A stretch of 36,575 nucleotides of DNA, taken from the NCBI GenBank assembly GCA_012729315.1, contig JAAYDI010000091.1:1-36575 (forward strand), given 5' to 3'. This stretch comes from Planctomycetaceae bacterium. Lineage in GTDB: Bacteria; Planctomycetota; Planctomycetia; Pirellulales; Pirellulaceae. Within the stretch, counting starts at the first letter, position 1. Every line of letters begins with the position of its first letter. Position numbers and translations under genes: made by a program. The notes below the pieces were generated by a model. It was not told the origin of the DNA and made no database searches. It worked only from the letters and a program-made list of their open reading frames with translations. Positions 1 through 8,302 of this stretch are shown piece after piece.

Positions 1-16
1 CACCCATCCATCTCGC

Positions 17-41
17 AAGGACCGGTTCACCGCCGGTCCTT
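17..41. terminator. Stem-loop, possible terminator of an upstream gene
   Basis: A perfect 9-bp inverted repeat (17-25 with 33-41, loop 26-32) is followed by a short pyrimidine-rich stretch. It could end transcription of a gene lying left of the window. The T tract is weak, so this is a guess from the hairpin only. Confidence 0.35.
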
Positions 42-120
42 CCTTCTTGCGCGCCCCATCCAGCCCCCCATCATGTGTGTTCAATGAAAACGAGCCTACA
101 CGCGGCAAAGAATTCGGGCG

Positions 121-263
121 GCAGCACCACCTAAAAAGAACGACAGTATTAGCGTTCTTCAGACAATGACTACTGACTACTGCGGACTACTGCGACTGCT
201 GCAGTCGGCGCAATAAGACCAGATGACAACAGACTAGATGACAACGAAAGGACAATTGCACAC
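121..263 (+). promoter_or_regulatory. Leader region of the HU gene with two small hairpins
   Basis: This leader has two inverted repeats: 136-142 with 153-159 (7 bp, 10-nt loop) and 193-198 with 202-207 (CGACTG/CAGTCG, 3-nt loop). It also has short direct repeats (GACTACTG-like at 167-190 and AGATGACAAC twice at 220-244). A GAAAGGA ribosome-binding site at 246-252 lies 11 nt before the ATG at 264. No convincing -35/-10 pair was found. A role in regulating the HU gene is inference. Confidence 0.3.
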
Positions 264-602
264 ATGGAAACGATGGAAACCACAGGATCAGCTGTACCCA
301 AGAAACCCATGACCAAGACGGAAATCATCGCTTCGCTCTGCGAATCGACCGGATTGGCCAAGGATCAGGTTGTTGCGTTGTTCGACGATCTCGCCACGCT
401 CATCGAGGCGAATCTCAAAGACAGCGGTCCCGGCACCTTTACGATCCCGGGGCTGATGAAGATTAACGTGGTGCGGAAGCCCGCCATGCCGGAGCGCAAG
501 GGCATCAATCCCTTTACGAAAGAAGAGACGATTTTCAAAGCCAAGCCGGCTAAGAACGTCGTCAAGGTCGTGCCGCTCAAGGGCCTGAAAGACATGGTCT
601 GA
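264..602 (+). CDS. HU-family DNA-binding protein
   Basis: The 112-residue product is the size of a bacterial histone-like HU/IHF protein plus a short N-terminal extension. The HU fold starts around residue 14 (MTKTEIIASL), then come the two helices. The beta-arm region carries FTIPGLMKINVVRKPAMPER, where HU proteins have the G-F-G/RxxRxGRNP arm. Here the arm tip reads MPERKGINPFTKE, so the usual proline is kept but the RxGRNP consensus is loose. HU proteins bend and compact DNA as dimers. The ATG at 264 is preferred because GAAAGGA lies just upstream; ATG 273 is an alternative. It stands alone, and the next gene is 420 bp away. The family call is firm; the exact HU subtype is not. Confidence 0.9.
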   Translation: METMETTGSAVPKKPMTKTEIIASLCESTGLAKDQVVALFDDLATLIEANLKDSGPGTFTIPGLMKINVVRKPAMPERKGINPFTKEETIFKAKPAKNVVKVVPLKGLKDMV

Positions 603-1022
603 GTGGTCTGAGCGGCCGGCTGCCGGCCCCACGCCATTACTCCACGCCGGTGCGGCGCTGTCCGCGCCGGCAGCTTAACCGTACCGGGAAGCGCTTCCAG
701 CCTGCCGGCCAGGTGTGCCGAGCGGCCGATTCCAGTGAGACAGGCTGGAAGCCACCCCGCCTACGGGCGCATGCCGCAGCGCAGCGCCACGGTGCGATAG
801 ACGGTCAGCACGTTTTCGATCGGGGTATCCAGTCGCCGAAATCGCGTTTGAGCCCGTAGGGATTCATGGTTTGAACGCGTTCGCGCGAGATCATCACGGC
901 GATCGCTCTCCTCTTGTCTGCACACAACTCTCCCCCCGACCCCACCGAGAAACACTATACTGGGGTTTTCCCTTTTCCCATCGCATCAGCGACTGTGTAC
1001 TCCCGCACGCAGGAGACGAACC
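603..1022. other. Non-coding gap with inverted repeats
   Basis: No credible gene was found here. A near-palindrome at 614-628 (GGCCGGC, 1 nt, GCCGGCC) just after the HU stop may act as a transcription end. A perfect 12-bp inverted repeat pairs 693-704 (GCTTCCAGCCTG) with 741-752 around a 36-nt loop. An AGGAG ribosome-binding site at 1011-1015 serves the next gene. TATACT at 955-960 resembles a -10 box, but no matching -35 was found. Confidence 0.5.
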
Positions 1023-2297
1023 ATGAGCATGTCACGACGCAGTTTCGTTCAGATTGTGGGCGCGGCGGTGGCCGCCTCCTGCGGTTCCCGGCCCACACCG
1101 GCCTCGACCACACCGGCCGAACCGCTCCCACCTCACGTCCAGCCTTTGACGGGTGGTCCAAAGTGCCACTGGTTCGGTTACTACGACAAGCTCCAGTTCG
1201 ATCCCACCGGCCGCTATGCGCTGAGCATGCAGGTCGATTTCGAGCACCGATCCCCCACGCCGGACGACGTCATCCAGGTCGGCATGCTCGACCTCCAGGA
1301 CGGGAACCGCTGGATCGAGCTGGGCACGTCCCGCGCGTGGTGTTGGCAGCAGGGCTGCATGCTGCAGTGGTTGCCCGGGTCCGCGAGCGAGATCATCTGG
1401 AACGACCGGGAGGGCGATCACTTCGTGGCACACATCCTCGATGTGAACACGCGTCAGCGGCGTACGCTGCCCCACCCCATCTACGCGGTCAGTCCGGACG
1501 CCAAGTGGGCGATCTCCACGGACTTCGGCCGCCTGGCGGACATGCGTCCTGGTTACGGCTACAACGGTGTGCCGGATGCGGCGCGGGAAGAACTTGCGCC
1601 GGCGACGACCGGCATCTTCCGCGTGGATCTGGTGACGGGCCAGCAGGACCTGCTGATCAGTCTGGCCGACATCGCCCGGATTCCGTTCCCAGGAGGCGAC
1701 CTGGCCGGCGTGAAACACTGGTTCAACCACTTGCTGGTCAACCCTGACGGGTCGCGATTCGTCTTCCTGCACCGCTGGTCGAAGGGCAAGTCATGGTTGA
1801 CGCGCATGATCAGTGCGCGTGCCGACGGCTCCGACGTCCGCGTGCTGATCGGTTCGGGATACGTGTCCCATTTCATCTGGCGCGACCCGACGTACATGCT
1901 GGCCTACTCGAAGCCTGACGGGCAGGCCGATGCGCCCTGGGGATTCTTCCTGTACGAAGACAAGCCGGGTGGTACGGTCGAGCACATCGGCGCAGGCATC
2001 ATGACCGGAGACGGCCACTGCAACTATCTGCCCGACCGCCGCTGGATCGTCAACGATACGTATCCTGACAAGGAACGCCGGCAGCATCTCTATCTGTTCG
2101 ACACCCAGGAGCAGGAGAAAATCGACTTGGGGGCGTTCTACCAGGCGCCGGAATACTGGTCCACGTCGCCGTACCACGAATGGCGCGTCGACCTGCACCC
2201 GCGCATCAGTCCGGACGGGCGATACGTGACAATCGATTCGCCCTGTGGCGGGGACGGCCGCCAGATATACCTTGTGGAACTGCCCTTGGCGAGGTGA
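1023..2297 (+). CDS. Tat-exported beta-propeller lipoprotein
   Basis: The 424-residue protein begins with a twin-arginine signal (SRRSFVQ at residues 4-10), a hydrophobic stretch and Cys20 in a context (VAASC) that fits a lipoprotein box, so it is probably a Tat lipoprotein. The rest looks like a WD40/TolB-type propeller: repeated beta segments with SPDAKWAIS, NPDGSRFVF and SPDGRYVTI motifs, each followed by aromatic strands. The N-terminal CHWFGYYDKLQFDPTGRYAL and the later GHCNYLPDRRWIV stretch carry conserved-looking His and aromatic residues. Oligogalacturonate-lyase-type propellers (PL22) have a similar layout, but I cannot show the metal-binding set. AGGAG at 1011-1015 supports this ATG; ATG 1029 is possible. 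It is the first gene of a three-gene operon, 4 nt before the aldolase, so a role in uronate or acid-sugar breakdown is plausible but inferred. Confidence 0.75.
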   Translation: MSMSRRSFVQIVGAAVAASCGSRPTPASTTPAEPLPPHVQPLTGGPKCHWFGYYDKLQFDPTGRYALSMQVDFEHRSPTPDDVIQVGMLDLQDGNRWIELGTSRAWCWQQGCMLQWLPGSASEIIWNDREGDHFVAHILDVNTRQRRTLPHPIYAVSPDAKWAISTDFGRLADMRPGYGYNGVPDAAREELAPATTGIFRVDLVTGQQDLLISLADIARIPFPGGDLAGVKHWFNHLLVNPDGSRFVFLHRWSKGKSWLTRMISARADGSDVRVLIGSGYVSHFIWRDPTYMLAYSKPDGQADAPWGFFLYEDKPGGTVEHIGAGIMTGDGHCNYLPDRRWIVNDTYPDKERRQHLYLFDTQEQEKIDLGAFYQAPEYWSTSPYHEWRVDLHPRISPDGRYVTIDSPCGGDGRQIYLVELPLAR

Positions 2298-2301
2298 CTC
2301 G

Positions 2302-3441
2302 ATGCCCGCAGCGTTCTCCCCCCATCTCCGTTCCATCCTCGAGCGCGGCGTGGTGATACCTGCCAGCCCACTGGCGCTGGGGAACCATCGCCAGTTTGAC
2401 GAACGGCGTCAGCGCGCGTTGTGGCGCTACTACAGCGCCGCAGGCGCTGGGGGTATCGCCGTCGGTGTGCACACCACGCAGTTTGCCATCCGCGATCCGC
2501 AGATCGGGCTGCTCGAACCGGTGCTGGCGGTGGCGGCCGACGAGTTCAGCCAGCTCGACGGCCGGCGCGCCGAGCCGCTGCTGAGGATCGCCGGAATCTG
2601 CGGCCCGACCCCGCAGGCGATCCGGGAAGCGCAGCTCGCCCGCGACCTCGGGTTCCACGCCGGACTGCTGAGTCTCGGCGCGCTGCGCGACGCGGACGAG
2701 CCGGCGCTGATCGATCACTGCCGCCATGTGGCGGAGCTCATCCCGGTCTTCGGGTTCTACCTGCAGCCGGCAGTCGGCGGGCGCGTGTTGAGCTGTTCGT
2801 TCTGGAGGCAGTTCGCCGCCATTGATAATGTGGTGGCAGTCAAGATCGCGCCCTTCAACCGCTACCAGACCATCGACGTGGTGCGCGCGGTGGCCGAGAG
2901 TGGACGCGACGACATCGCGCTCTACACCGGCAACGACGACAGCATCGTCGTGGACCTGCTGACCACCTACCAGTTCACCGTGGGCGGCCGGGTCGTCCGG
3001 AAGCGGATCGTGGGCGGGCTCTTGGGACACTGGGCCGTGTGGACTCGCACCGCCTGCAACTTGCTCGACCAGTGCCACCGCGCGGTCGAGTGCCCGGCCG
3101 GCACACCCCTGCCGGATGCGGCCGGCACCTGTGAATCGCGGCCGCTGGAGGGCGAGGAGGCGAACGCACCGTATCGCTGTCTGCTGCGGTTGCTCGACAC
3201 GGCCGCCGCGGTGACGGACATGAACGCAGCGATCTTCGACGCTGCCCACCATTTCGCCGGCTGCATTCCAGGGGTTCACGAAGTCCTCCGCCGGCAGGGA
3301 TTGCTGGACAGCATCGCGTGCCTCGACCCGAAAGAGACGCTCAGTCCGGGGCAGGCTGAAGAGATCGATCGCGTCTGTCGGCAGTACCCGCATCTGGTCG
3401 ACGATGCGTTTGTCCAGCAGCACCTCGATCAGTGGCTGTGA
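2302..3441 (+). CDS. DapA/NanA-family aldolase or dehydratase
   Basis: The 379-residue product matches the dihydrodipicolinate synthase/N-acetylneuraminate lyase superfamily, class I TIM-barrel enzymes that cleave or dehydrate keto acids through a lysine Schiff base. The family Tyr is visible as Tyr153 in GFYLQPAVGG, and the catalytic Lys as Lys181 in VVAVKIAP. At 379 residues it is about 80 longer than typical members. The extra length includes a segment around residues 268-290 (LPDAAGTCESRPLEGEEAN) before the C-terminal helices. No signal peptide is seen, so it is probably cytoplasmic, unlike both operon partners. The ATG at 2302 lies 4 nt after the upstream stop, with GAGG inside the previous gene's end. 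The substrate is unknown; a 2-keto-3-deoxy acid is a reasonable guess from context. Confidence 0.85.
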   Translation: MPAAFSPHLRSILERGVVIPASPLALGNHRQFDERRQRALWRYYSAAGAGGIAVGVHTTQFAIRDPQIGLLEPVLAVAADEFSQLDGRRAEPLLRIAGICGPTPQAIREAQLARDLGFHAGLLSLGALRDADEPALIDHCRHVAELIPVFGFYLQPAVGGRVLSCSFWRQFAAIDNVVAVKIAPFNRYQTIDVVRAVAESGRDDIALYTGNDDSIVVDLLTTYQFTVGGRVVRKRIVGGLLGHWAVWTRTACNLLDQCHRAVECPAGTPLPDAAGTCESRPLEGEEANAPYRCLLRLLDTAAAVTDMNAAIFDAAHHFAGCIPGVHEVLRRQGLLDSIACLDPKETLSPGQAEEIDRVCRQYPHLVDDAFVQQHLDQWL

Positions 3442-3448
3442 GTGGTTC

Positions 3449-5791
3449 ATGGCAAAACGTGAGCAGGTGAGTATGATGCAAGCCCAGGGATCCACGTGTC
3501 GCGTCCGGTGGTTGACCCTCATTGCCGCAGGTGCGTGCCTGGTTCTTGGAGCATCGCGTGCGGGCGGCGAGGACGGAGCGGTTTCGCCCGGGTATGTCCG
3601 TGTCGATCTTCCCCCGCTGCTCGAGTTTCTGGACGGCCGCCCGGTGCGGACCAGGGAGGACTTCGCGCGCCGCCAGGATGAGATCCGCCGGTTGTTCTGC
3701 CAGTACTTCATCGGCGAGTTTCCGCAGCAGGTGCCCGGGATTGTGAATGCGGAGATTCTCGAAACGGTGCTCCCCGACGACGGATCGACGCGCCGCCGCG
3801 TACGCCTCACATTCGAGACGCCCCACAAGGCGTCATTTGAGATGTGGGTGTGGATTCCCCGCGGTGCCGGCCCGTTCCCGCTTCTGCTCACGCAGCCGCG
3901 TTTCTATCAGATCTACTGGGGCGAAGATGCCCTCGCACGCGGCTATATGGTCTGTCTCTACCCGGGACTCGATGTGCACCACCACGAGGAAGGCTATCCC
4001 GGCTACGAAGAAGTGTGGCAGGTGTTCCAGCGCGAATACCCCGAGGCGACCTGGCAGTCGTCGCTGGCCATCCAGGCATGGCTGGCCAGCCGGGCGCTGG
4101 ACTACCTGCTGGATCCGCAGTACGGCTACGACGTCGCGCCTGGACAAGTGGGCATCATTGGCTTCTCACGCTATGGCAAACAGGCGCTCTACGCGGCCGC
4201 CTTCGACCCGCGCTTCACTTCGGTCGTGGCACGCAGCTCCGGGACCCCCACGGCCGTGACGTATCGCTTCGCCGGCCGGCAGACGTTCTCCGAATCGATT
4301 GCGGATTATCCCGCGCCCTGGGCGCGCGCCGATCTGAGAGCCTATCACGGGCGAGAACACGAACTGCCAATCGAAGGGCACGGCCTGCTGGCCTTGATTG
4401 CGCCCAGACGCTGTATGTTCCATACCGCACACAATGACGACGGCGATCCGACGTTCGGTGTGGAGCGCACGTACCTGACCGGCCGCGAGGTGTATCGTTT
4501 CCTGGGCCGGCCGGACCACCTGCGGAACATGTATCGCCCGGGAAGCCACGAGTCCGGGCCGGCACCCGACTATGTGACGGCGCCACACCGCCAGCAGAAC
4601 ATCGATTGGTTCGATCTGTCGTTCGGCCGGGGCACGGCAATGCAGAGCGACTTTCCGGAAGTCCTGCTCCACCAGTTCGACTGGCAGGCCTGGAAGAAGA
4701 GACAATCACCGGACGACCTACAGTGTCCTGGACCGCCGCCCGGTTCCCCGGCCGGCGACAACGCCGATCGCGCGCGGCGCATCGCGTGGATGCTCGGCCG
4801 GGTCCCGCAGCACGTGGAAGGCGCAGGGGAGTATTACATCCGGTCGGAGAACGAGCTGGGCGTTCCCAGCTCCTCACGCGATCGGTGGGCCTGTCCCGGT
4901 ACCGCGCGGATGACGGTCAGTTTCAGCGGCCGGATCCATGGCAACGTGTACTATCGTCCCGAGCTTGCGCAACCGGCACCTGCAATCATCTGGCTGCATC
5001 CCTATTCGTATGCCAGTGGATCGAACGAAGGCTACGGAGTCGAAGACACGACCGTGTACCACCGTCTTGCCGCCGAGGGGTACGTCGTGCTGGCGTACGA
5101 CCAGTGCGGGTTTGGCGATCGCCTGCTCGAAGGTCCGGACTTTTACGACAAGTACCCGACCTGGTCGCGTCTGGGACGCATGGTGTTCGATGTGCACGCG
5201 GCGGTCGACTTCCTGGTGGATGGCAAGGGGCAGTCGCAGTCGCCGCTGCCGCCCATCGATACGCGCCGCATCTTCGTACTCGGGTATTCGTTGGGTGGCA
5301 TGGTCGGGCTGTACGCGGCCGCCCAGGACCCGCGCATCGCCGGAGTCGCGTCGTTCTGCGGCTTCACGCCGCTCCGCACCAACGCCGATGACCGGCCGAC
5401 CGGCGGCAACCAGTGTCTGTACCAGTGGCACGCACTGCAGCCCAAACTGGGGTTGTTTGCCGGATCCGAGGCGACGATCCCGTGTGACTTTGATGAGGTC
5501 CTCGCGTTGATCGCGCCACGCCCCTGCCTGATCTACGCGCCGCAACGCGACCGGGACGCAAGCTGGACAGATGTGCGGGATTGTGTCACGCGGGCCCGCC
5601 CGGCCTGGGACCGCGCGGGTCGGTCACAGGACCTCCAACTCCTGACCCCCGACGACATCAACCGCTTTCAGAGTCAGCAACAGCGTCTGTTTCTCGACTG
5701 GTTGTCTGGCTTGGACCATCCTGCGGGATCTTCCCACAACAATGGCCTTCGGCCAACTGTGGAGTGTGACCGCTTGACGGCGGAGAGATAG
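3449..5791 (+). CDS. Secreted protein with two tandem alpha/beta-hydrolase domains
   Basis: The 780-residue product has an N-terminal signal sequence (hydrophobic core WLTLIAAGACLVLGA near residues 21-35) and two alpha/beta-hydrolase units. Domain 1 (about 60-420) has the nucleophile elbow GFSRYGK with Ser240; an SRxGK elbow is typical of glucuronoyl esterase-like (CE15) and acetyl-xylan-esterase-like enzymes. Candidate acid and His lie near TAHNDDGDP and GSHESGP. Domain 2 (about 440-760) has GYSLGG with Ser614 and an acid in APQRDRDASW. No clear catalytic His follows; the sequence reads TPDDINRF there. The start at 3449 is chosen because GTGAGTGG precedes it 7 nt after the aldolase stop; ATG 3473/3476 are alternatives. 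Esterase action on a decorated glycan is inferred. The last 11 or so codons overlap a repeat fragment (see 5757-5773). Confidence 0.82.
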   Translation: MAKREQVSMMQAQGSTCRVRWLTLIAAGACLVLGASRAGGEDGAVSPGYVRVDLPPLLEFLDGRPVRTREDFARRQDEIRRLFCQYFIGEFPQQVPGIVNAEILETVLPDDGSTRRRVRLTFETPHKASFEMWVWIPRGAGPFPLLLTQPRFYQIYWGEDALARGYMVCLYPGLDVHHHEEGYPGYEEVWQVFQREYPEATWQSSLAIQAWLASRALDYLLDPQYGYDVAPGQVGIIGFSRYGKQALYAAAFDPRFTSVVARSSGTPTAVTYRFAGRQTFSESIADYPAPWARADLRAYHGREHELPIEGHGLLALIAPRRCMFHTAHNDDGDPTFGVERTYLTGREVYRFLGRPDHLRNMYRPGSHESGPAPDYVTAPHRQQNIDWFDLSFGRGTAMQSDFPEVLLHQFDWQAWKKRQSPDDLQCPGPPPGSPAGDNADRARRIAWMLGRVPQHVEGAGEYYIRSENELGVPSSSRDRWACPGTARMTVSFSGRIHGNVYYRPELAQPAPAIIWLHPYSYASGSNEGYGVEDTTVYHRLAAEGYVVLAYDQCGFGDRLLEGPDFYDKYPTWSRLGRMVFDVHAAVDFLVDGKGQSQSPLPPIDTRRIFVLGYSLGGMVGLYAAAQDPRIAGVASFCGFTPLRTNADDRPTGGNQCLYQWHALQPKLGLFAGSEATIPCDFDEVLALIAPRPCLIYAPQRDRDASWTDVRDCVTRARPAWDRAGRSQDLQLLTPDDINRFQSQQQRLFLDWLSGLDHPAGSSHNNGLRPTVECDRLTAER
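5757..5773 (-). repeat. Inverted fragment of repeat family R2 inside a gene end
   Basis: Bases 5757-5773 match the reverse complement of 5927-5943 (GCGGTTACACTCCGCAG) at 15 of 17 positions. The fragment lies within the last codons of the tandem hydrolase gene, so part of that protein's C-terminal tail (TVECDRLTAER) is probably repeat-derived. An adjacent GGCC-TTC-GGCC palindrome (5744-5754) is also typical of the repeat islands. Confidence 0.6.
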
Positions 5792-5912
5792 GTCGTACGA
5801 CTGGATTGGCGAACACGCGATTTCGAACTCGGACAAACTCATGTTTCGGGAGGTGCTCGAGCGCGTGTTTTGGGCATCTGTTACACACGTCAATTCAGCT
5901 TCATTTCCGCTG

Positions 5913-5984
5913 CTCTTTACCGCGAAGCGGTTACACTCCGCAGCCCAGTGTGCGCCGCGAAGCGCGGCGCATACTGGGTTCCGT
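5913..5984. repeat. R2 palindromic repeat with a 15-bp stem
   Basis: The block has a CTTTACCGCGAAGCGG head followed by a hairpin with an uninterrupted 15-bp stem (5944-5958 with 5964-5978, one G-T pair, loop GAAGC) and a GGTTCCGT tail. It sits between two converging genes (ends at 5791 and 5999) and could serve both as a terminator. Copies occur at 36002-36070 (full) and 8163-8210 (hairpin and tail only). Confidence 0.8.
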
Positions 5985-5998
5985 TGGTTTCCTGAGGT

Positions 5999-7468
5999 TC
6001 ACGGCCGGAAGAGGAAGTTGGTGAACTGCCAAGGATCGCTATGGTCTGGCTGCGCCTCGGGATTCTCGTTGAAATAGACGCGATGCCGCCGCAACGGGGT
6101 CCAGTCCGAGGGCTCCGACACGATTTTGCCCAAATACGGTCCGGCATGCCTGAGTATCTCCTCGTGGGGCAGATCATCGGGCAAGCAGACGCCGCGGCGG
6201 GGATTGGCGATGGCCCATAGCACCCCTGCAAGCACTCCGGCGGCAACTTGAAGGGCCGTGGCGTTCGTGTCCGCCACCTTCCTGCGGGCCGCCTCAATGC
6301 TCAGAATGCTGCCCGTCCACCATGACTGGAATTGATGGCCCATCATCAGCACGCCGACCAGATCCATTCCTTCCACAATCTCCTTGGTGAGAATGCGCTT
6401 GTGGGGATGCAGCTCGTAGTGCCTGCACCGCAACTCATGCAAGGAGACCAGCGTGTCATTGCACGGCATGTAGGCGTAGTGAACCGTGGGACGGTAGATG
6501 ACACGGTCGTCCTTGCGCACGGTCAAAGCGTGCGAGATGGTAAACGACTCGCCATGGGTAACGACCATGCCGACGATTTCCTGATGAGGCACCCAGGAGC
6601 GCACCCAAGTGTTCAGCCCCATCTGCGGCAGGATGATCTGATTGCACGGACCAGACCGGGGTACGATCGAGAAGGGAGGCAACGTTTTCTCATGGGTGCC
6701 CCAACCCAACTCGCTGGGCGAGATGGATTCTTCCCACATGCCTTCGACACTCCACGTGCCCACGAACTCGTCCGCCTTCTTGGGCACCGCGCTGAGTTGT
6801 CGATCCCACTCACTACAGTGAATTACCTTCACGCCCAGCGTGTGGGCCAGCTCTGCAAAAGACTCGTCCGCGCAAAGGCGTTCCAGCATCCGCTTCCGGG
6901 TACGTCCCGCCTGGTTTTCTTGGAGCGTCTTGGCCGCGATATCGAGCAAGCCGCGTTTGACGAAATGCGAGACCAATCCAGGATTGGCCCCTTGGTCCAC
7001 GACGGCTGTCGTCGACTGTCTCCACTTGCCTGCAAGCAGTAACAACCGCTCGTACCGCGCGTAGAGCGATTTCTCAAGCGAGCTCTTGTGTATATCTGCC
7101 GCCGTATTGTCCCAGGATTCGATGGAGGCGTTCACATACAGTACTTCGTTGTTGTGCGCCCATTCGACAATGTCGAAGAAGTCGACGCTCCAGGCCAGAT
7201 CGATGATGAGGTCGCCTCGGCTTACGTGCGCCGCGAGCAGTCTGGAGAGGCTCATAGGGGTAACGCGCTCGTGCACGAAGCACAGCCCCTTCGTGATCAT
7301 CGGCCGTAACGCCTCTCTCCGGTCAGCGAAGTCAATGATCGTGATATTGCGGCACGGAACGTGCAGATGTCTTAGGAGGAGCGGCAGAAGCGCCTGCCCC
7401 ACCGCGCCAAAGCCGGTGATGAGTATCTTGCGGTTGAATTGATGTTTCCTTGCGCGAGATCTTGTCAT
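5999..7468 (-). CDS. hss: Homospermidine synthase
   Basis: The 489-residue product matches bacterial homospermidine synthase, which makes sym-homospermidine from putrescine in an NAD-dependent aminobutyl transfer. A Rossmann motif sits at the N-terminus (KILITGFGAVGQALL, about residues 14-28). Family-type blocks follow: DQGANPGLVSHF, EFVGTWSVEGMWEESISPSE with the Trp and Glu residues expected around the active site, and the C-terminal ATALQVAAGVLAGVLWAI and DLPHEEILRHAGPYLG. Length is close to the roughly 480 residues of known enzymes. The start at 7468 is set by a strong GAGGAGGAG ribosome-binding site; a longer reading frame to 7564 lacks one. It stands alone, between a repeat at its 3' end and a repeat island upstream. 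Homospermidine would be a major polyamine of the cell. The call is confident. Confidence 0.93.
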   Translation of the reverse strand: MTRSRARKHQFNRKILITGFGAVGQALLPLLLRHLHVPCRNITIIDFADRREALRPMITKGLCFVHERVTPMSLSRLLAAHVSRGDLIIDLAWSVDFFDIVEWAHNNEVLYVNASIESWDNTAADIHKSSLEKSLYARYERLLLLAGKWRQSTTAVVDQGANPGLVSHFVKRGLLDIAAKTLQENQAGRTRKRMLERLCADESFAELAHTLGVKVIHCSEWDRQLSAVPKKADEFVGTWSVEGMWEESISPSELGWGTHEKTLPPFSIVPRSGPCNQIILPQMGLNTWVRSWVPHQEIVGMVVTHGESFTISHALTVRKDDRVIYRPTVHYAYMPCNDTLVSLHELRCRHYELHPHKRILTKEIVEGMDLVGVLMMGHQFQSWWTGSILSIEAARRKVADTNATALQVAAGVLAGVLWAIANPRRGVCLPDDLPHEEILRHAGPYLGKIVSEPSDWTPLRRHRVYFNENPEAQPDHSDPWQFTNFLFRP

Positions 7469-7623
7469 GTGCTCCTCCTCGTGTACCGTCCCCGGTATTT
7501 TGGACAGTAGTTTACTGGGATCCCCGATGTGCCCCCCGCGCCGCCCCTGCGGCGCGCTCACCACTACATAGTACCTCCAGCTGTCACGTGTACCTCACTT
7601 TCCACGCGTCTGAGCCTGTGAGT

Positions 7624-7940
7624 TGGGACGGTGAAAGACTCGGTCATTCTGAGCCGGTTGTAGTGTGGACAAATCCATGCCATGGATGGGCCCATTCGCA
7701 TGGACTGCCTACCTCCTCACCGTGCAGCGGTTACATCCCGCAATTGGCCGAAGGCCACTATCAACATAGCCTGGGGCAACGCCCCAGGAAATCGAAGCCA
7801 TGGCACACGTTTGGCTGAAGGCCAAACTCACCTGCGGCATGGTCTCCCATGTGTGAATATGGCCTTCGGCCAAACACCTCGTTGTGCTCCCATTCCTGGG
7901 GCGTTGCCCAAGGCTACGGTGAAAACTGACCTTCGGCCGG
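7624..7940. repeat. R3 long repeat, full-length copy
   Basis: Bases 7624-7756 match 36444-36575 with one substitution and two small indels (2 nt and 1 nt). To the right are nested palindromes: 7770-7777 with 7781-7788 (CCTGGGGC stem), 7810-7815 with 7821-7826 (TTTGGC stem), 7860-7864 with 7868-7872 (TGGCC stem), and a near-perfect 7895-7902 with 7906-7913. ATGGGCCCAT (7686-7695) is a perfect palindrome inside the shared block. It does not look protein-coding. The right boundary at 7940 is approximate because the second copy is cut by the window edge. Confidence 0.75.
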
Positions 7941-8162
7941 ACGACAGCTATCCCGGTACCGCACCCCTGGTGCAGGGTCGCCAACCTGACACGGGGTTCG
8001 CAGTGAGAAGTAAACCGTTAATGCGAAGTGGCTCACCGGTGGAACAAATGTCAAAACCGGCACCAGGGCCGTTTCTTCGGGCCTTTCACCACGCCACCTG
8101 TGAGTCGACTTCGAATGTACCCGAACGACGATTTTCTCCAAGCTCGAATCAAGGAAGGGTTC

Positions 8163-8210
8163 AGCTACCCCAGGGTGTGCGGCGAAGCGCGACGACCCTG
8201 GGTTCCGTTG
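8163..8210. repeat. R2 repeat, hairpin and tail only
   Basis: An 8-bp inverted repeat CCCAGGGT (8169-8176) with ACCCTGGG (8195-8202) encloses a GGCGAAGCGC core and is followed by the family tail TTCCGTTG. The CTTTACCGCG head seen in the other two copies is missing. Confidence 0.65.
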
Positions 8211-8302
8211 CGCGGCGATTGACGGACGCATACGAGCGGAGCACAATGGCGTGCGGGTTGCTTGGTATCGAGTTGTTTGGTGTGGGGCTGAGGGGTATGG
8301 CC

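Larger units (their letters stand above)
7565..8302. other. Gene-free repeat island
   Basis: No gene is supported in this 740-bp stretch, although one frame stays open through it into the next gene. It holds the R3 block (7624-7940) and an R2 hairpin (8163-8210). A GAGGGG ribosome-binding site (8290-8295) at the right edge serves the next gene. The promoters of hss (leftward) and of the 8303 gene (rightward) must lie here, but none could be picked with confidence. Confidence 0.6.

Noticed and set aside
650-859. A 69-codon frame after the HU gene
   Set aside because: It spans an inverted repeat, has no ribosome-binding site and its translation shows no domain.
2206-3891. A 561-codon leftward frame across the aldolase gene
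   Set aside because: It overlaps three well-supported rightward genes and its product is rich in Arg, Pro and His with no family signal.
7682-8302. Upstream extension of the sialidase-like gene through the repeat island
   Set aside because: The extension would translate palindromic repeats. A good ribosome-binding site lies before ATG 8303 and the Tat signal starts there.
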